DNA from: Flavobacterium defluvii
Lineage (GTDB): Bacteria; Bacteroidota; Bacteroidia; Flavobacteriales; Flavobacteriaceae
Assembly: GCF_900129555.1 (NCBI RefSeq)
Contig: NZ_FQWC01000006.1
Location: 248,001 to 312,000 of the forward strand
Reading direction: 5' to 3'
Length of the DNA: 64,000 bases
The notes under the pieces are model-generated. The model was not told where the DNA came from. It did no database searches and worked only from the letters and a program-made list of their open reading frames with translations. Of the stretch, positions 26,501 through 36,794 are shown one piece after another. How positions within the stretch are numbered: the first letter of the stretch is position 1; each line of letters opens with the position of its first letter. The translations under genes and the position numbers were made by a program.

Positions 26501-29500
26501 GTATGTAAATATCGGATCCAGAAAAGACCCAATTACTGCAGAAATCTTAACATTATTTACTGCTAAAGCTTTTATTATGCTTTCGGCTCAGGGAATTGAA
26601 GCCGGAGCCAGATTAGATTTCAAATTACAGCAAAGCTTTGGCCCTGCTAAAGTCAAATTATGGGCTTATCTGGAATTGGGTGGAAAAATTTCATTCAAAC
26701 GTCCGCAAATGGGCGGCTATATTATGGCCGGTGGAGGTATTCAAATTAAACTTTGGATTATTAATGTGGAGATTGTTTTAGATACTATTTTCTCTGTAGA
26801 ATCCTTTAAGCCATTCTTAATTTATGCCAAACTGGAGCTAAGTGTTCGTGTAAAAATTGCCTTTGTAAAAGTCCGTAAAAACTTTGTGGTCGAACTTCAG
26901 TGGGATATTAACAGAATTGTCGATCGTACTCCTTACAGTCCGCTGCCAATGGGAACTCATGGTGATGGAGAAGATAACAGAACTCTAGAAAATGTAAAAG
27001 GGGTTCACATGCTTACCAATCAAGCTTTTGCACTTGATTATTTCAGTACAGTTCCAGACGGAAATGAAATTACACAAATAATTCCTTTAGATACTTATAT
27101 CGATATTAAAATGGCGAAAGGTGTATTACCAAATCCTGAATTGTCTCAAAAAATTGGAGGTTATACCGGCGATGCCAAAAATTATACCGATATGATGCCG
27201 CCAGTGAGTACTCAGGCAGGAAGAAAATTACGTCAGGTTAAACATCAATATGCTATTAAATCTATCGGTATAAAATCATGGAATGGCTCAGCTTGGGAAG
27301 ATTATCACCCATTTGAAGCAGTTAAAGATAAAAATGCATCCCAAGATTTAAGTAATCTACCTTGGGCACAATGGCAAAAAGCAATTGACCAGTATGACAG
27401 TATTCGTGTATTAGGAACCAATCCGTTTTCATTTTTAAGTGCAGCTGAGCCTGGATGGCATGTGCCGGAACAATTTGGAATCACATCTTCTAAATTATTC
27501 TGTGTTTCTCCTCAACTTGAACCGCAACATACTGATTTCCTTAATAAACAAATTGGACAGCGTTATTATGTTCCATCACAATATGAAGCAGATAAAATTA
27601 ACGGCTTGTTTTTTAAATTGATTGGAGATCTTTCAGAAGTCACTGAAGATAATACAATTGAAGGTACCGATTTTATGAGTATTTCGGGAGAAACAAACCC
27701 GCATGGCTTCAATAAATCTTTGTCTTTCAAAAATAATAATCAGTTAGAAGTTATTTTTCCGGAATCAGCAATTGAGCCTACTTTTCAGATAACTACTCAA
27801 GCTAAAGAAGTTCTCATAAAAGCTTTTACAGCTGTTACTGAAGATAATTCAAAATTCATTTCATACGAACCAATTAAACTTAAGAAAACTATAGATGCAA
27901 CAGCCGACTATGATTTAACTTATACGAAAGCTGAATTGTTAAGCAGTATAAAATTATTAAGTGAAGAAACTGAAGCAATCTCTAAAACTAAAATTTCTAA
28001 AATTGTTATCATTCCTTTATCTACTAATGCAAAACGCATTTATGAAATTAGAAATGAAATAGCAGCTTTGTTTACAGAAACATATAGTACCGAAACGGGT
28101 GAAGTTTCTATCTCATTGCCTGGCTCTATGACAGAATATAATGCCTTATTAGCTGAATTAGCAATCTTAAAGGCTGAAGCTGGAAATGATAATCCATCTG
28201 CTGAAATGCCAGGTAAATTGACTTTTACAAATTATTACGGATATAAAGGAAAAGATACTTATGCATTTGAGAAAGTAATCAAATTCAACGATACATATAT
28301 CATCACTTTCCATCCTAAAGCAGATAAAACGGTTCTTTTACAAGTGGATTCAAAAGGAGTTATTTTAAGAGAACGTTTGTTGAATGGAGTTGTTACTTCG
28401 ATGCAGGTTACAAATGATAAGTTACTGGTAACTCAGTCACTAAATGCGAACCAATGCAAAGGAATTGGAGAAGCTATTATTGATCTTGATTTTATTGTTG
28501 GATGTGAATCTCCTATCGCTGCAATGGCTGTTTCTGAACTTGATAATGAACTGAATTTAAGTTCAGGAGTACAATATTTAAACAGTTATTCTTTAGGATT
28601 TAATAAAGTATTACCGCTTGCAAATAACGAATTGCTTTGGATTAATGCATTAGAGACTGAAACACAGATTAATTGGGTTAACGGAACTGATCGCGCTCTT
28701 ATCAAGCGTGCGAAAATCAATGCAAATGCAATAAAAGTTCTTCAGCATTCTGGTACTGAATTTAGTTTGATTACGAAAGACAAAAAGATTATTTATTTTA
28801 ATCTTAATACCAGTACAAATGCGATTTCTGTAACAGATACAAAAGTTATTTCTGATGCTTCTGTATCCGAAATTATTGATGCCGTGATTGCTAATGGAAA
28901 AATTTTAGTTACGGTTAAGTTCTCTGATGGAAAATTCGGTTTAGCTCAAATTACAGGAAATTCATTAGATATTGTAAAACAAGATGCGGTTTTCGATTCT
29001 GCAATTTACTTATCAAATAATGCTCTGGCAGATAATTCGACTCTAGCGTATAATGAGAAATATTTGTTTGTATTCAGTTCAACATTAGCACTTACAAGAT
29101 TAATTAAGAGAAATAATGGGTTGGAAAAAGCGTCGATTATTCATATTCAAAATGAACCTTCTGAAAATGAAATTTTGATGCTTTCCTCTAAACCAAAAGA
29201 AAAAGGAATTTATTTTTCATTGTTTACAGACCAGTTTGATAATTGTTCTTTACATCCGGCAGAAACAGTTACGATAACAACTTCTGCATCTGCTTTAACA
29301 ACTGTAGTTACAAATTTAGCAACAGCTGCTTTGGCTGCAAATGTGAATTATACAAGAACACCTAAAAACTCAAAATTAATTTCAGTTAATGAGATGATTT
29401 GTTCTAACGGAAATTCTGAGGAAGATCCTGAATTAGGTTACACAACATCTGTACAAAGGATTGATTGGTTAAGTAAAGAAGATTATTTCCATAATTCAAC

Positions 29501-30920
29501 TATTCCTCAAATTGAAGCTGTAGAAGAAGATCGCGAGGCAATGAAAGCGGCAGTTGAAAATACAGTTCACCCAATCTGGAGGCCAAATACAACGTATTGT
29601 TTAGACTTTACTTTAACTGATACAGTCGATGATAAAGACACAACAGATTTTAATTATTTCTATGGATTTAAAACTTTAGGCCCAATAGGACATTATCCTG
29701 TTGCTGATAAACCAGTAGCTCCTAATGAACAGCCGCCTGTTAAAAACGAATTGACAGAATTGTCAAAATCGCCATTGACTTCATTAAGACAATATTTAGA
29801 TTACAACCGTTCTTATCCAAATGCTGATGGAAGTTTATTACAGTCGAAACCTTCTTTTTATGGAAATCAACAATGCAAAGTTTCTTTGTTTTTTACAAAT
29901 CCTTATGCCTATCACATGTTTAAAGATTGGGGACCATACAATCAAGATAAAGTACCTGAAATTAAAGGAAAATTAAATCTTTTTATTAAAGATCCGCTGA
30001 CTGATTTGCTTATCGAATATCCTTTTAAAAACGAAGAGATTGCATATCCTAAACCAAATGAAGAAGTTCTCGAATGGAAAGACGATAACGATCCTAGAAT
30101 TCCATTAGGCATACAATTGATAAACAATATTCTTACGGATAAATCAGCAATGCGATGCTCTTTAGAATGGGTAGAACCTATAAAACCAAAATCATATAGA
30201 TATGAGGTAGAATTAACCAATTTAAAACCTTCAAAACTGTATACTGTTCTGGTAAATAATTTCTTTGATGATACCCAACATGGCACTACAAGTTTAAGTA
30301 AAAACATATTAGTGCACCAATTTGGTTTCCAAACTTCTAAATACAAAAATTTTGAAGAACAAATTCAAAGTTATTACCTAAATGAAGATAAGTCGCATAG
30401 TGCTTTATATGATGTTAATCTTGATTTAGTTCAGGACCAAATTGATGCTTTACATGATGTAATTGCTCTTGAACAAAACGATTTAAGTGATGGATTGGTA
30501 ACAAAATATCAGCATTCATTTGACCGTGTTATCGAAGGAATCTTAAAAATGTCTCCTCTAGATCCGGCACAAAATACTGAGGTTAATAAAATTATTGATA
30601 CCAATACCGGCAATGTCATTGCTCTTTTAGTTCGCAACCCGGAGCCATTTAACATTCCTAAAATGCCTTTAGAAGAAATCAAAGATTCAATTGTTGTAGT
30701 TGATGCATTGGGAAACACTAAAGCTGATTACAAAGTATTGCATTCAAAAGATTATTCACAGGCTATAATCATGCACAACAGTAAAATGATTTCAGAAGAG
30801 AATTTAACTATTCAGTTTGATTACAGAATGTGGAAAAATGGTGGAACTGAATTAACAGAATCAATTGACAAACAAACCATTGAGGTACAATTATCAGAAT
30901 TAGAAAATACAAATCTTTAA
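23562..30920 (+). CDS. Giant hypothetical protein, 2452 aa, beta-rich
   Basis: The protein has no signal peptide and no clear membrane helices. Residues 1-250 are mixed helical (LPEFLSFVENGLNDIFNKI). From about 280 to 1130 it is a long beta-rich region with alternating hydrophobic strands and Gly-rich turns, such as GVGMRFMPKYPAFLIDAHIE and GFLAISAFRGLLGFRY; I suspect a DUF6603-like region but cannot confirm it. Residues from about 1450 to 1980 suggest a beta-propeller (repeated strand pairs such as NGKILVTVKFSDGKFGLAQI). It is followed 14 bases later by another giant gene. The length is comparable to phage tail or baseplate mega-proteins, but no such motif is found. Confidence 0.6.
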   Translation: MPTNPIPATPIPTARYYPRLSEVITVDDLPEFLSFVENGLNDIFNKIHYKNLQYSKGYRGDSAFYSLDIVTSEKLAIPLPFGLGLVLNPDLDGDSSISSFPITLEYQWEILAFLKTFSSSNFSFSIEDFYSVGLQVFRISEEQVVAHMLNIFVEAEEGKTKFEQLLEDINDLKGLTGQEKLALPEGTEQSINAVITLIKNNPAITETVSLLLFATYILKADLSETKQRLQVFYNIIVPDGIEAHIKRIITPKAKATLALSAGIEFPRNILKPVTSTGDDFGNGTEKSMFTFGQAQLYADTQEGIGYQLELGGSLQPSQYAMIGNTGLILQLDTLKVDLSKKTNIPEADADGRPNDFVGVYARAVSVTLPSKWFNTIPETPGSVTPTLQIGATDLLIGSGGLSGNIYLETVPSTNGAFNYFNDKFNFNYPITMFEKDEQSGVSNKKEIADYVSLLTFLQQLNSKGTPYAFDYPLSLTTLPSVVSQTIDASTTYIFTEAKDYQNFLQELYDNTLWKTIGSSNKGFKIGFNKFDISFKQNKVIGSNIKGQIEIEKFKIKKEDGSKVPFNVQLEGHLQDDGDFNLTASFPKENKPKANLFNLVELDFNSLELGKEDEDFYIGTSCHISFPEGSLIGNLMKGQGFDVEKLRIYSDGNIEVEGGSIPIPISLGINLGPVQMAVTNISFGSTQINGRKYNFWGFDGAISINPLGVDARGEGVKFYYPTDGDDEDDRKAKSFLRIQTIEVDLVIPGTATEASAMAIINGMVSLPEPGKSQEFIGEVSLKLPKAKISGGVGMRFMPKYPAFLIDAHIELPTPIPLGFLAISAFRGLLGFRYVATKEAAGLKKDNSWYEFYKTPKPGINIRKFSGPPDSMQYNSPFSIGAGATFGTVADGGHVLSLRAMLLLSLPTLFYIEAGLNVIAGKLGLIEDDPSNPPFFAMVAFGDNSLELAAGADFSIPKDSGQIFKLHALLEAGFFFKNQKPWYVNIGSRKDPITAEILTLFTAKAFIMLSAQGIEAGARLDFKLQQSFGPAKVKLWAYLELGGKISFKRPQMGGYIMAGGGIQIKLWIINVEIVLDTIFSVESFKPFLIYAKLELSVRVKIAFVKVRKNFVVELQWDINRIVDRTPYSPLPMGTHGDGEDNRTLENVKGVHMLTNQAFALDYFSTVPDGNEITQIIPLDTYIDIKMAKGVLPNPELSQKIGGYTGDAKNYTDMMPPVSTQAGRKLRQVKHQYAIKSIGIKSWNGSAWEDYHPFEAVKDKNASQDLSNLPWAQWQKAIDQYDSIRVLGTNPFSFLSAAEPGWHVPEQFGITSSKLFCVSPQLEPQHTDFLNKQIGQRYYVPSQYEADKINGLFFKLIGDLSEVTEDNTIEGTDFMSISGETNPHGFNKSLSFKNNNQLEVIFPESAIEPTFQITTQAKEVLIKAFTAVTEDNSKFISYEPIKLKKTIDATADYDLTYTKAELLSSIKLLSEETEAISKTKISKIVIIPLSTNAKRIYEIRNEIAALFTETYSTETGEVSISLPGSMTEYNALLAELAILKAEAGNDNPSAEMPGKLTFTNYYGYKGKDTYAFEKVIKFNDTYIITFHPKADKTVLLQVDSKGVILRERLLNGVVTSMQVTNDKLLVTQSLNANQCKGIGEAIIDLDFIVGCESPIAAMAVSELDNELNLSSGVQYLNSYSLGFNKVLPLANNELLWINALETETQINWVNGTDRALIKRAKINANAIKVLQHSGTEFSLITKDKKIIYFNLNTSTNAISVTDTKVISDASVSEIIDAVIANGKILVTVKFSDGKFGLAQITGNSLDIVKQDAVFDSAIYLSNNALADNSTLAYNEKYLFVFSSTLALTRLIKRNNGLEKASIIHIQNEPSENEILMLSSKPKEKGIYFSLFTDQFDNCSLHPAETVTITTSASALTTVVTNLATAALAANVNYTRTPKNSKLISVNEMICSNGNSEEDPELGYTTSVQRIDWLSKEDYFHNSTIPQIEAVEEDREAMKAAVENTVHPIWRPNTTYCLDFTLTDTVDDKDTTDFNYFYGFKTLGPIGHYPVADKPVAPNEQPPVKNELTELSKSPLTSLRQYLDYNRSYPNADGSLLQSKPSFYGNQQCKVSLFFTNPYAYHMFKDWGPYNQDKVPEIKGKLNLFIKDPLTDLLIEYPFKNEEIAYPKPNEEVLEWKDDNDPRIPLGIQLINNILTDKSAMRCSLEWVEPIKPKSYRYEVELTNLKPSKLYTVLVNNFFDDTQHGTTSLSKNILVHQFGFQTSKYKNFEEQIQSYYLNEDKSHSALYDVNLDLVQDQIDALHDVIALEQNDLSDGLVTKYQHSFDRVIEGILKMSPLDPAQNTEVNKIIDTNTGNVIALLVRNPEPFNIPKMPLEEIKDSIVVVDALGNTKADYKVLHSKDYSQAIIMHNSKMISEENLTIQFDYRMWKNGGTELTESIDKQTIEVQLSELENTNL

Positions 30921-30934
30921 AAAACAAGAAAAAA

Positions 30935-33900
30935 ATGAGTTCTATAAATCTTCAGGAAAGCCAACTCTCTGGCTGCGAAAAATATATAGCAATCGTTGTT
31001 GACGAATCTGGTTCGATTAACACCAATGAAGCGCAGCAAATTAGAGACGGGCTGACTTCATTTATCAATTCTCAGGCTCAAAGCAACATCACACTTTCAT
31101 TAATCGGAATGTCTAACAGCGATACTGCTGTTAGACCCGATAATGTTATCCAGAAAAGAATTGCAGATAACCCACAGGATTTTTTAAACTGGATTAATTT
31201 GTTTGGAAACGGAAGAGCCTACATTCAATCTGATTATTGGGCTTCTGGGTTAAATGCTGTTAAAAATCTGGCTGTTACTCCTGATATTGTTTTTGTTGTA
31301 ACAGATGGTCTTCAGGTAAATAATTCTCAATTCTTAAAAGACCTGTTCACAGAGCTAAATCAAAAATCACAGGTTTTTGTTTATGGTGTTACTAGTGAAA
31401 CAGGAGACCTAAGCGAATTAACTACGCCTTTAAATACTTTCTTAGGAAGAACACCAAAATTAAAAGACAGCAGAACTTCTGCCTTAGAATCAGATTATCT
31501 TAGAGTTTCTGATTTCAGCACTTTAGGAACAGAATTAAATAATCTTATTACTGATTTATCTACGGCTCAAACTGGCTGTATTCCGAATGTAAGTATTATT
31601 GAAAATAAAATTTTTTATCCGGTTTTAAAGAAAGGTGTAAAAGTAAAAGAAACTGCCGGAAGTTTAGTTTTCAGAAACAAAAGCCGTGTTCCACTTACTT
31701 TAAGTGCCGGAACAAGAATTCATGATAAAAGCAGTCTAAATGGTTTAATTTTTAAACTTCAAAATGCGGTTACAATTCCAGGATCGGCTCAAATTGAAGT
31801 TCCAATTCGAATTGAAGGCAAAGCGGGAAGTCTTGGTAGTTTTTCTGCTCCAATTTCTTTAAACAATATTAAAAATCCGTTAGGATTCAGCATTAACTTT
31901 AATGTTGGTAAAGAATCAGCTGTAATTGATATTGATTCGTCAAAAACAAATTTACAGTCTACTTATTTGCAAATTGCGGCTGCAGGTTCGAGAGGAGTTG
32001 ACAGTACAAAAGGAATTCATCTTCGCTGGATGCTTGCTGGCAAATTAGGAGAAAAACATCTTCCAAAAGGAGATTTATATACTGGCGAAATATCTAATTT
32101 CAATAAACCTGATGACTTCGTAAAAGTTTACAGAGCTCCTTATGTTAAGAAAACTCATGTTCTGGATTTAAGCCAAAACCCAAATGTTGTTGATAATCAA
32201 AAAGGATTATGGATTTATAAAGCTGCAAATTCAACAAGATCAATTTATGTTACTTTTCATGATTTAAAAAAATATAAATCGGTTAAACTTGGTATAGATC
32301 CGCTGGTTAATCCTGCAGATTTTATTGAAGCTTACGGAAATAATCTGATCGAAATTGAAAACAAATCTGAATTGTTTTTTGCTGCCGAATTAAACTTTTC
32401 ATCTGTAAACACTTCGAGCAATGTAAGATTAGAAACTTTATCAGTTGCCGAAAACAGTTTTATTTCTCCAAAAAGAGTTTCTAACCGTAAAACATACTCT
32501 TCATCTCAGGCAAACAATATTCGTGTAGTTGCAGAAAACGGAAGAAGTATTCGATTTAAAGCAAGTAACTGTCTTTTAAATTCAATCCATTTTGAGTTTT
32601 ATTCAGATTTTATCACGCAGGCCAATACAAATGGAGACTGGACTTTTAAAGGTAAGTATGCATTAAGTGACAATGATTCTAAAGTTTTTGAACAATTAGA
32701 ACCAAAGCTAAATGCAGTTCATGGAAAATGGCTAAAATACAATGACGGCGACTATGTAAATATTGCCAATTATAAAGATAAATGGAACAGACCAACAGTT
32801 GGAACAGATAAAAGTGACAAAAACATTAAAGAAATTGTCAGTCAATATCTCGATTTAAGTGCTCAGCCAAATAATCCAACCGCTTCAGAAATAATCAATT
32901 TTGGAGATCTTGATGCTGGAAAAACTCCAACAGAAGAGCAATTGGAAGATGAAAGATTTACACAAATATCTTATCTGGACCTTTTAAACATTGCTGCAAA
33001 TGATTATCATATTGCCCGTATGTTAGGTTTGGGATGCATAGATATGGATGATGAAGTGCTATCCGGAGAATTTGTTTATCTAACAGAATATACAACTTTG
33101 GGCGATTTGGATGGTACAGGAGCAACTGAAAGACAGCACCTTTCTATGAGTATTCCAACATCTTTAAATACAGAACGCCAGTCACTTCCTGTACAATTAA
33201 ATAAAATTGTTCCGGGATTAAATATGGATTCTGATGAAAGTCAGACCTCAACAATTACAAATCCTGAAGGTTACAGTTTTGATGGAAAGAAACGATTTGT
33301 AAGTTTATTTATGGATGATGTCATGGATTATGACATTAGTAAAGACTATAAAGATTTCTTTAAATCTACAACAGAATATGACGGAAGTACTTTTACATTT
33401 CCACTTTATGTGGGTGTTGATTTTAAACTTTCTGAAGATACAGAATGGAGAAAACCTGAATTATCACATGATTTAGGATACAAGAATGTCAATAAAAATC
33501 TTGGAGAAGCAAATTATGAATCAGTTCCAATTATTATTCCTGAATCTGGAAAATCAATTATAAATATCCGTCAGGAAGAAGTAGGTAAAAAAACGTATGT
33601 CTATCAGGGATACGGTATTAATATTTTTTCAAGAGCAACAGCAGGAAAACAATTAAGCATTGAATCGGATATTAAACCAGCGAACAATTTAATGCCGCCA
33701 AGTAATATTAATTCGCTTCTTATTACAGAAGAAAGTCCGTTGATGTTTACTTCAGCCACTGAACAAACTCTTTTAAATAATATTACAGGAGATGACAAAA
33801 CATTAGTTAGAATTTTGTTTGATTATTATTCAGCTCAGGAATTAATAAATTATACGGTTCCTGCAGACATGTCTGCTCAAACAGCTGAAGAAGACAAAAC

Positions 33901-36709
33901 CAGCATTTATCCTGATACTGACGAAGTATTTGCAGATCATTTTAAACTGTATTATAAAGATGGACTTCCTGAAGTAGAATATGCCAAAATCCAAAGTATT
34001 GAGGATAGCATTGATGATAATTTAACTTCAATTGTAAAAATTATTGGTTATAAAGTTTTAAGCAGCGGACAAGAGATAAAAGTCTCCTTGACAGAAGATA
34101 ACAAAGATAGATTTGCCGGAGGAATTCTAACTATTGATGACCAAAACTATATTATTCAGGATATTGAGGTTTTCACGAAATTAAAAGAAGATTCTAACGA
34201 CGAGTATGAATTTGCCTATGCTAATGTAAAAGTTCTTAAGAAAGAAGTCAGCGACAGTGTTCATGCTGATGGAGATGCAACAATAGATTCTGATCAAATT
34301 AAAGCTATTGAAATTCCGGAAAACAAATTATGTACTCTGGTGCAGAATATGCAGACAATTTCGAACTGGCATTCGCCTCAAATTAATTTTACAGTAGAAT
34401 ATCCAGCTGCTTTAAATGAGATTCATCGTGAAGTGATCCAGCCGAAAAGCGATAATACAAATAATTTACAACTGGAAAAAACCAGAGGAATCTGGAAACC
34501 TGCTGTAATTGAAAGGGTTTTGGAAAATTCTTATGAAATGAATGCTGATGGTTCGTATAAATTAGATGAAAACGAAGATGTTATTCCCTTAGCAGAAGAA
34601 GATAAGAAACACTTGGGGTTATACAAAATCACTTTTCCTGGTTTTAATTTGCCTCAACACCATCAATATAATTCTCAGAACCAAAACTCAGTAGAATGGT
34701 TTAATGGTATTGTTCGTTTGTTTAGAAAGAGTTCTGTAAAAGCCGGAACTACAGTTCCTGTAGAATCAAGAAAAGAATTTAAAGTTGTTAGAACCGAAAA
34801 TATTGGTACAACAGGAGACTTAGTTTTATATATTAATGATACTGATTTCAGATTAGGAGACTATATTGAGCAATCTATGCATCCTGATTATAACGAAATC
34901 ATTATTGGACCCCAAGATGTAAATTATTATCCAAGTTACCGAGTTTATTTGTATGCTGATGATGCTTCGGGAATTACTAAAGAAAACATCCAGCCAAGAG
35001 CAGATGAAAATACTCATTACTCTATTTTCGGTATCAGTTCACATGTTGTTAGACCAAATTTAGAATACAGTTCAAAGATTAGTATTCCTAGTCCGATGTA
35101 TGCAGTTAAGATTGAGAAACCTGTAAAACCGGAAGAAATTAAATGCGACAGCTATTATGCCACAAGACCGGATTTTTACAACCGTTCGACTTTTACTTTT
35201 AAAACAAGATACAGTCAGGAGCGAAAACCTTATGGTGCATTGCATTATAAAGCAAATGAAGAAAATTTCTTTAATGTTTTATATGAAAGAGAAACTATAA
35301 ATACGATTCGTGAGGAACTAAAAAAACTTGGCGGAAACGATGAAGTTAATTTTAAAGAAAGATGGAAAAACTTTTTAAACTTTAGTGAACTTGAAACAGA
35401 AGGTCATTATAAAATCTTCCCGGAAAATGATCCTGAAATTGGATTTGGTTTCCCATTACCAGATAATGAAGAATTAATAAAGCTGATTAATGATTTTATC
35501 AAATGGCATAATGATTCAATGCCCGGAACAATAAATGATGAAGAAGAAATCATATCGATATCAGCATTAAATCAAGTTATAATCTCTAAAGGAGTTGAAA
35601 ATCCTGTTTTAGCTGTTCATTTTATCGAACAAGCTATTCAATCAGCTTTTGTTCCTTTGACGGAAGTACCTGTTATTTATGAATATATTAAAGGTTCGGG
35701 ATATACTCCAACGAATAAAAAACAAACAATTAAAGATAAAAATGGTCATGCCTTAAAACCTACTGATACAGATTTTGATATTGCACCAATGATGAAAATC
35801 GTAAGTGAAACTGAAAATACAACGCAGTTTACTGATTTTAATCTTGATGGTAATTCGCAGAGTATTTATTTCTATGCTGTTCGCGAAATGGATATTAAAA
35901 TGAATTTTAGCGAATTCAGTGATATTTTAGGTCCTGTTAAATTAGTTTCTTCAACTCCGCCTAAAATGCCGGAAATTAAAAGAATTATGCCAATCCTTGA
36001 AAATCAGGTTTTAGGAATTAAACCCGCTATTCAATTTGAATTGAATGCTTATCAATCGGAAAAAATCAAGAAAATTAATATTTATCGTGCCGATTCAATA
36101 CTTAAAGCACAGTCAATCAGAACGATGACTCCGGTTAAAGAAGTTTTAATCAGCGAAGAGATTTTATCTAATGATTTTGATAATGTATGGATCGTATATG
36201 ATGAATTTGAAGATTTAGAATCTGTTCCTTTCGGAGATGGTCTTTTTTACCGAGTTACGGTTTCGAAAGAAATTGAATATGCAGATCCAAGCTCAACTGA
36301 ATTAAACCCAATCGTTAATATTGATTATGCGCCTTCACAGCCATCAAAAATTACGGCTACTATAATTGCTGATAATGTTTCGCCAGAATCTCCAGAATTA
36401 GAAGCTTCTGGAAATGCAACAGGAACAAATGGAGAACTCTTAAAACCAATAATTTTTAGCTGGGAAAAAACAGTTCACAATGGAAAATATCATTTATACA
36501 AAATGAATAATCAAGGCAACTGGGAAAAAATTCATGAAAAAGCATCTAATGATCTTAATGTGAACTTATCTCTACAGGAAACTAAACTGGCAGCAGATGA
36601 ATTAGTTATTAAAAATGAAGATGGGGAAAGAATCTACCATCACTTCAAAATAATTTCTGAAAACTCGTCTGGCATGTTCAGCAGCGAAGAAAAAATCTTA
36701 ACTCTTTAA
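30935..36709 (+). CDS. Giant protein, 1924 aa, with N-terminal vWA domain
   Basis: The N-terminal 210 residues are a von Willebrand A domain: AIVVDESGSIN gives the MIDAS Asp23, Ser25 and Ser27, and DIVFVVTDGLQ gives Asp124. vWA domains bind protein partners through a metal ion. A short beta-domain follows (residues 220-330), then long beta-rich stretches of unknown family beginning with KGIHLRWMLAGKLG, with Ig/FN3-like pieces toward the end (about 1700-1920). No signal peptide is seen, which is unusual for a surface vWA protein and agrees with release by lysis. The gene starts 14 bases after the 2452-aa gene and probably forms a complex with its product. Confidence 0.7.
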   Translation: MSSINLQESQLSGCEKYIAIVVDESGSINTNEAQQIRDGLTSFINSQAQSNITLSLIGMSNSDTAVRPDNVIQKRIADNPQDFLNWINLFGNGRAYIQSDYWASGLNAVKNLAVTPDIVFVVTDGLQVNNSQFLKDLFTELNQKSQVFVYGVTSETGDLSELTTPLNTFLGRTPKLKDSRTSALESDYLRVSDFSTLGTELNNLITDLSTAQTGCIPNVSIIENKIFYPVLKKGVKVKETAGSLVFRNKSRVPLTLSAGTRIHDKSSLNGLIFKLQNAVTIPGSAQIEVPIRIEGKAGSLGSFSAPISLNNIKNPLGFSINFNVGKESAVIDIDSSKTNLQSTYLQIAAAGSRGVDSTKGIHLRWMLAGKLGEKHLPKGDLYTGEISNFNKPDDFVKVYRAPYVKKTHVLDLSQNPNVVDNQKGLWIYKAANSTRSIYVTFHDLKKYKSVKLGIDPLVNPADFIEAYGNNLIEIENKSELFFAAELNFSSVNTSSNVRLETLSVAENSFISPKRVSNRKTYSSSQANNIRVVAENGRSIRFKASNCLLNSIHFEFYSDFITQANTNGDWTFKGKYALSDNDSKVFEQLEPKLNAVHGKWLKYNDGDYVNIANYKDKWNRPTVGTDKSDKNIKEIVSQYLDLSAQPNNPTASEIINFGDLDAGKTPTEEQLEDERFTQISYLDLLNIAANDYHIARMLGLGCIDMDDEVLSGEFVYLTEYTTLGDLDGTGATERQHLSMSIPTSLNTERQSLPVQLNKIVPGLNMDSDESQTSTITNPEGYSFDGKKRFVSLFMDDVMDYDISKDYKDFFKSTTEYDGSTFTFPLYVGVDFKLSEDTEWRKPELSHDLGYKNVNKNLGEANYESVPIIIPESGKSIINIRQEEVGKKTYVYQGYGINIFSRATAGKQLSIESDIKPANNLMPPSNINSLLITEESPLMFTSATEQTLLNNITGDDKTLVRILFDYYSAQELINYTVPADMSAQTAEEDKTSIYPDTDEVFADHFKLYYKDGLPEVEYAKIQSIEDSIDDNLTSIVKIIGYKVLSSGQEIKVSLTEDNKDRFAGGILTIDDQNYIIQDIEVFTKLKEDSNDEYEFAYANVKVLKKEVSDSVHADGDATIDSDQIKAIEIPENKLCTLVQNMQTISNWHSPQINFTVEYPAALNEIHREVIQPKSDNTNNLQLEKTRGIWKPAVIERVLENSYEMNADGSYKLDENEDVIPLAEEDKKHLGLYKITFPGFNLPQHHQYNSQNQNSVEWFNGIVRLFRKSSVKAGTTVPVESRKEFKVVRTENIGTTGDLVLYINDTDFRLGDYIEQSMHPDYNEIIIGPQDVNYYPSYRVYLYADDASGITKENIQPRADENTHYSIFGISSHVVRPNLEYSSKISIPSPMYAVKIEKPVKPEEIKCDSYYATRPDFYNRSTFTFKTRYSQERKPYGALHYKANEENFFNVLYERETINTIREELKKLGGNDEVNFKERWKNFLNFSELETEGHYKIFPENDPEIGFGFPLPDNEELIKLINDFIKWHNDSMPGTINDEEEIISISALNQVIISKGVENPVLAVHFIEQAIQSAFVPLTEVPVIYEYIKGSGYTPTNKKQTIKDKNGHALKPTDTDFDIAPMMKIVSETENTTQFTDFNLDGNSQSIYFYAVREMDIKMNFSEFSDILGPVKLVSSTPPKMPEIKRIMPILENQVLGIKPAIQFELNAYQSEKIKKINIYRADSILKAQSIRTMTPVKEVLISEEILSNDFDNVWIVYDEFEDLESVPFGDGLFYRVTVSKEIEYADPSSTELNPIVNIDYAPSQPSKITATIIADNVSPESPELEASGNATGTNGELLKPIIFSWEKTVHNGKYHLYKMNNQGNWEKIHEKASNDLNVNLSLQETKLAADELVIKNEDGERIYHHFKIISENSSGMFSSEEKILTL

Positions 36710-36715
36710 ACCAAT

Positions 36716-36743
36716 AATACCAATGATTCAACTCATTGGTATT
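36716..36743. terminator. Hairpin after the giant genes
   Basis: AATACCAATGA/TCATTGGTATT is a perfect 11-bp stem with a short loop, followed by TAATT. It is a possible weak terminator separating the giant genes from the fibre genes. Confidence 0.55.
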
Positions 36744-36794
36744 TAATTCAGGTTTTATCAAACAACATTAAAGCAAGAAATAAAATTAAATAAC

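Noticed and set aside
29942..30346. Minus-strand frame of 134 codons inside the 2452-aa gene
   Set aside because: It is antisense to a long continuous gene and has no plausible protein features; a chance open frame in AT-rich DNA.
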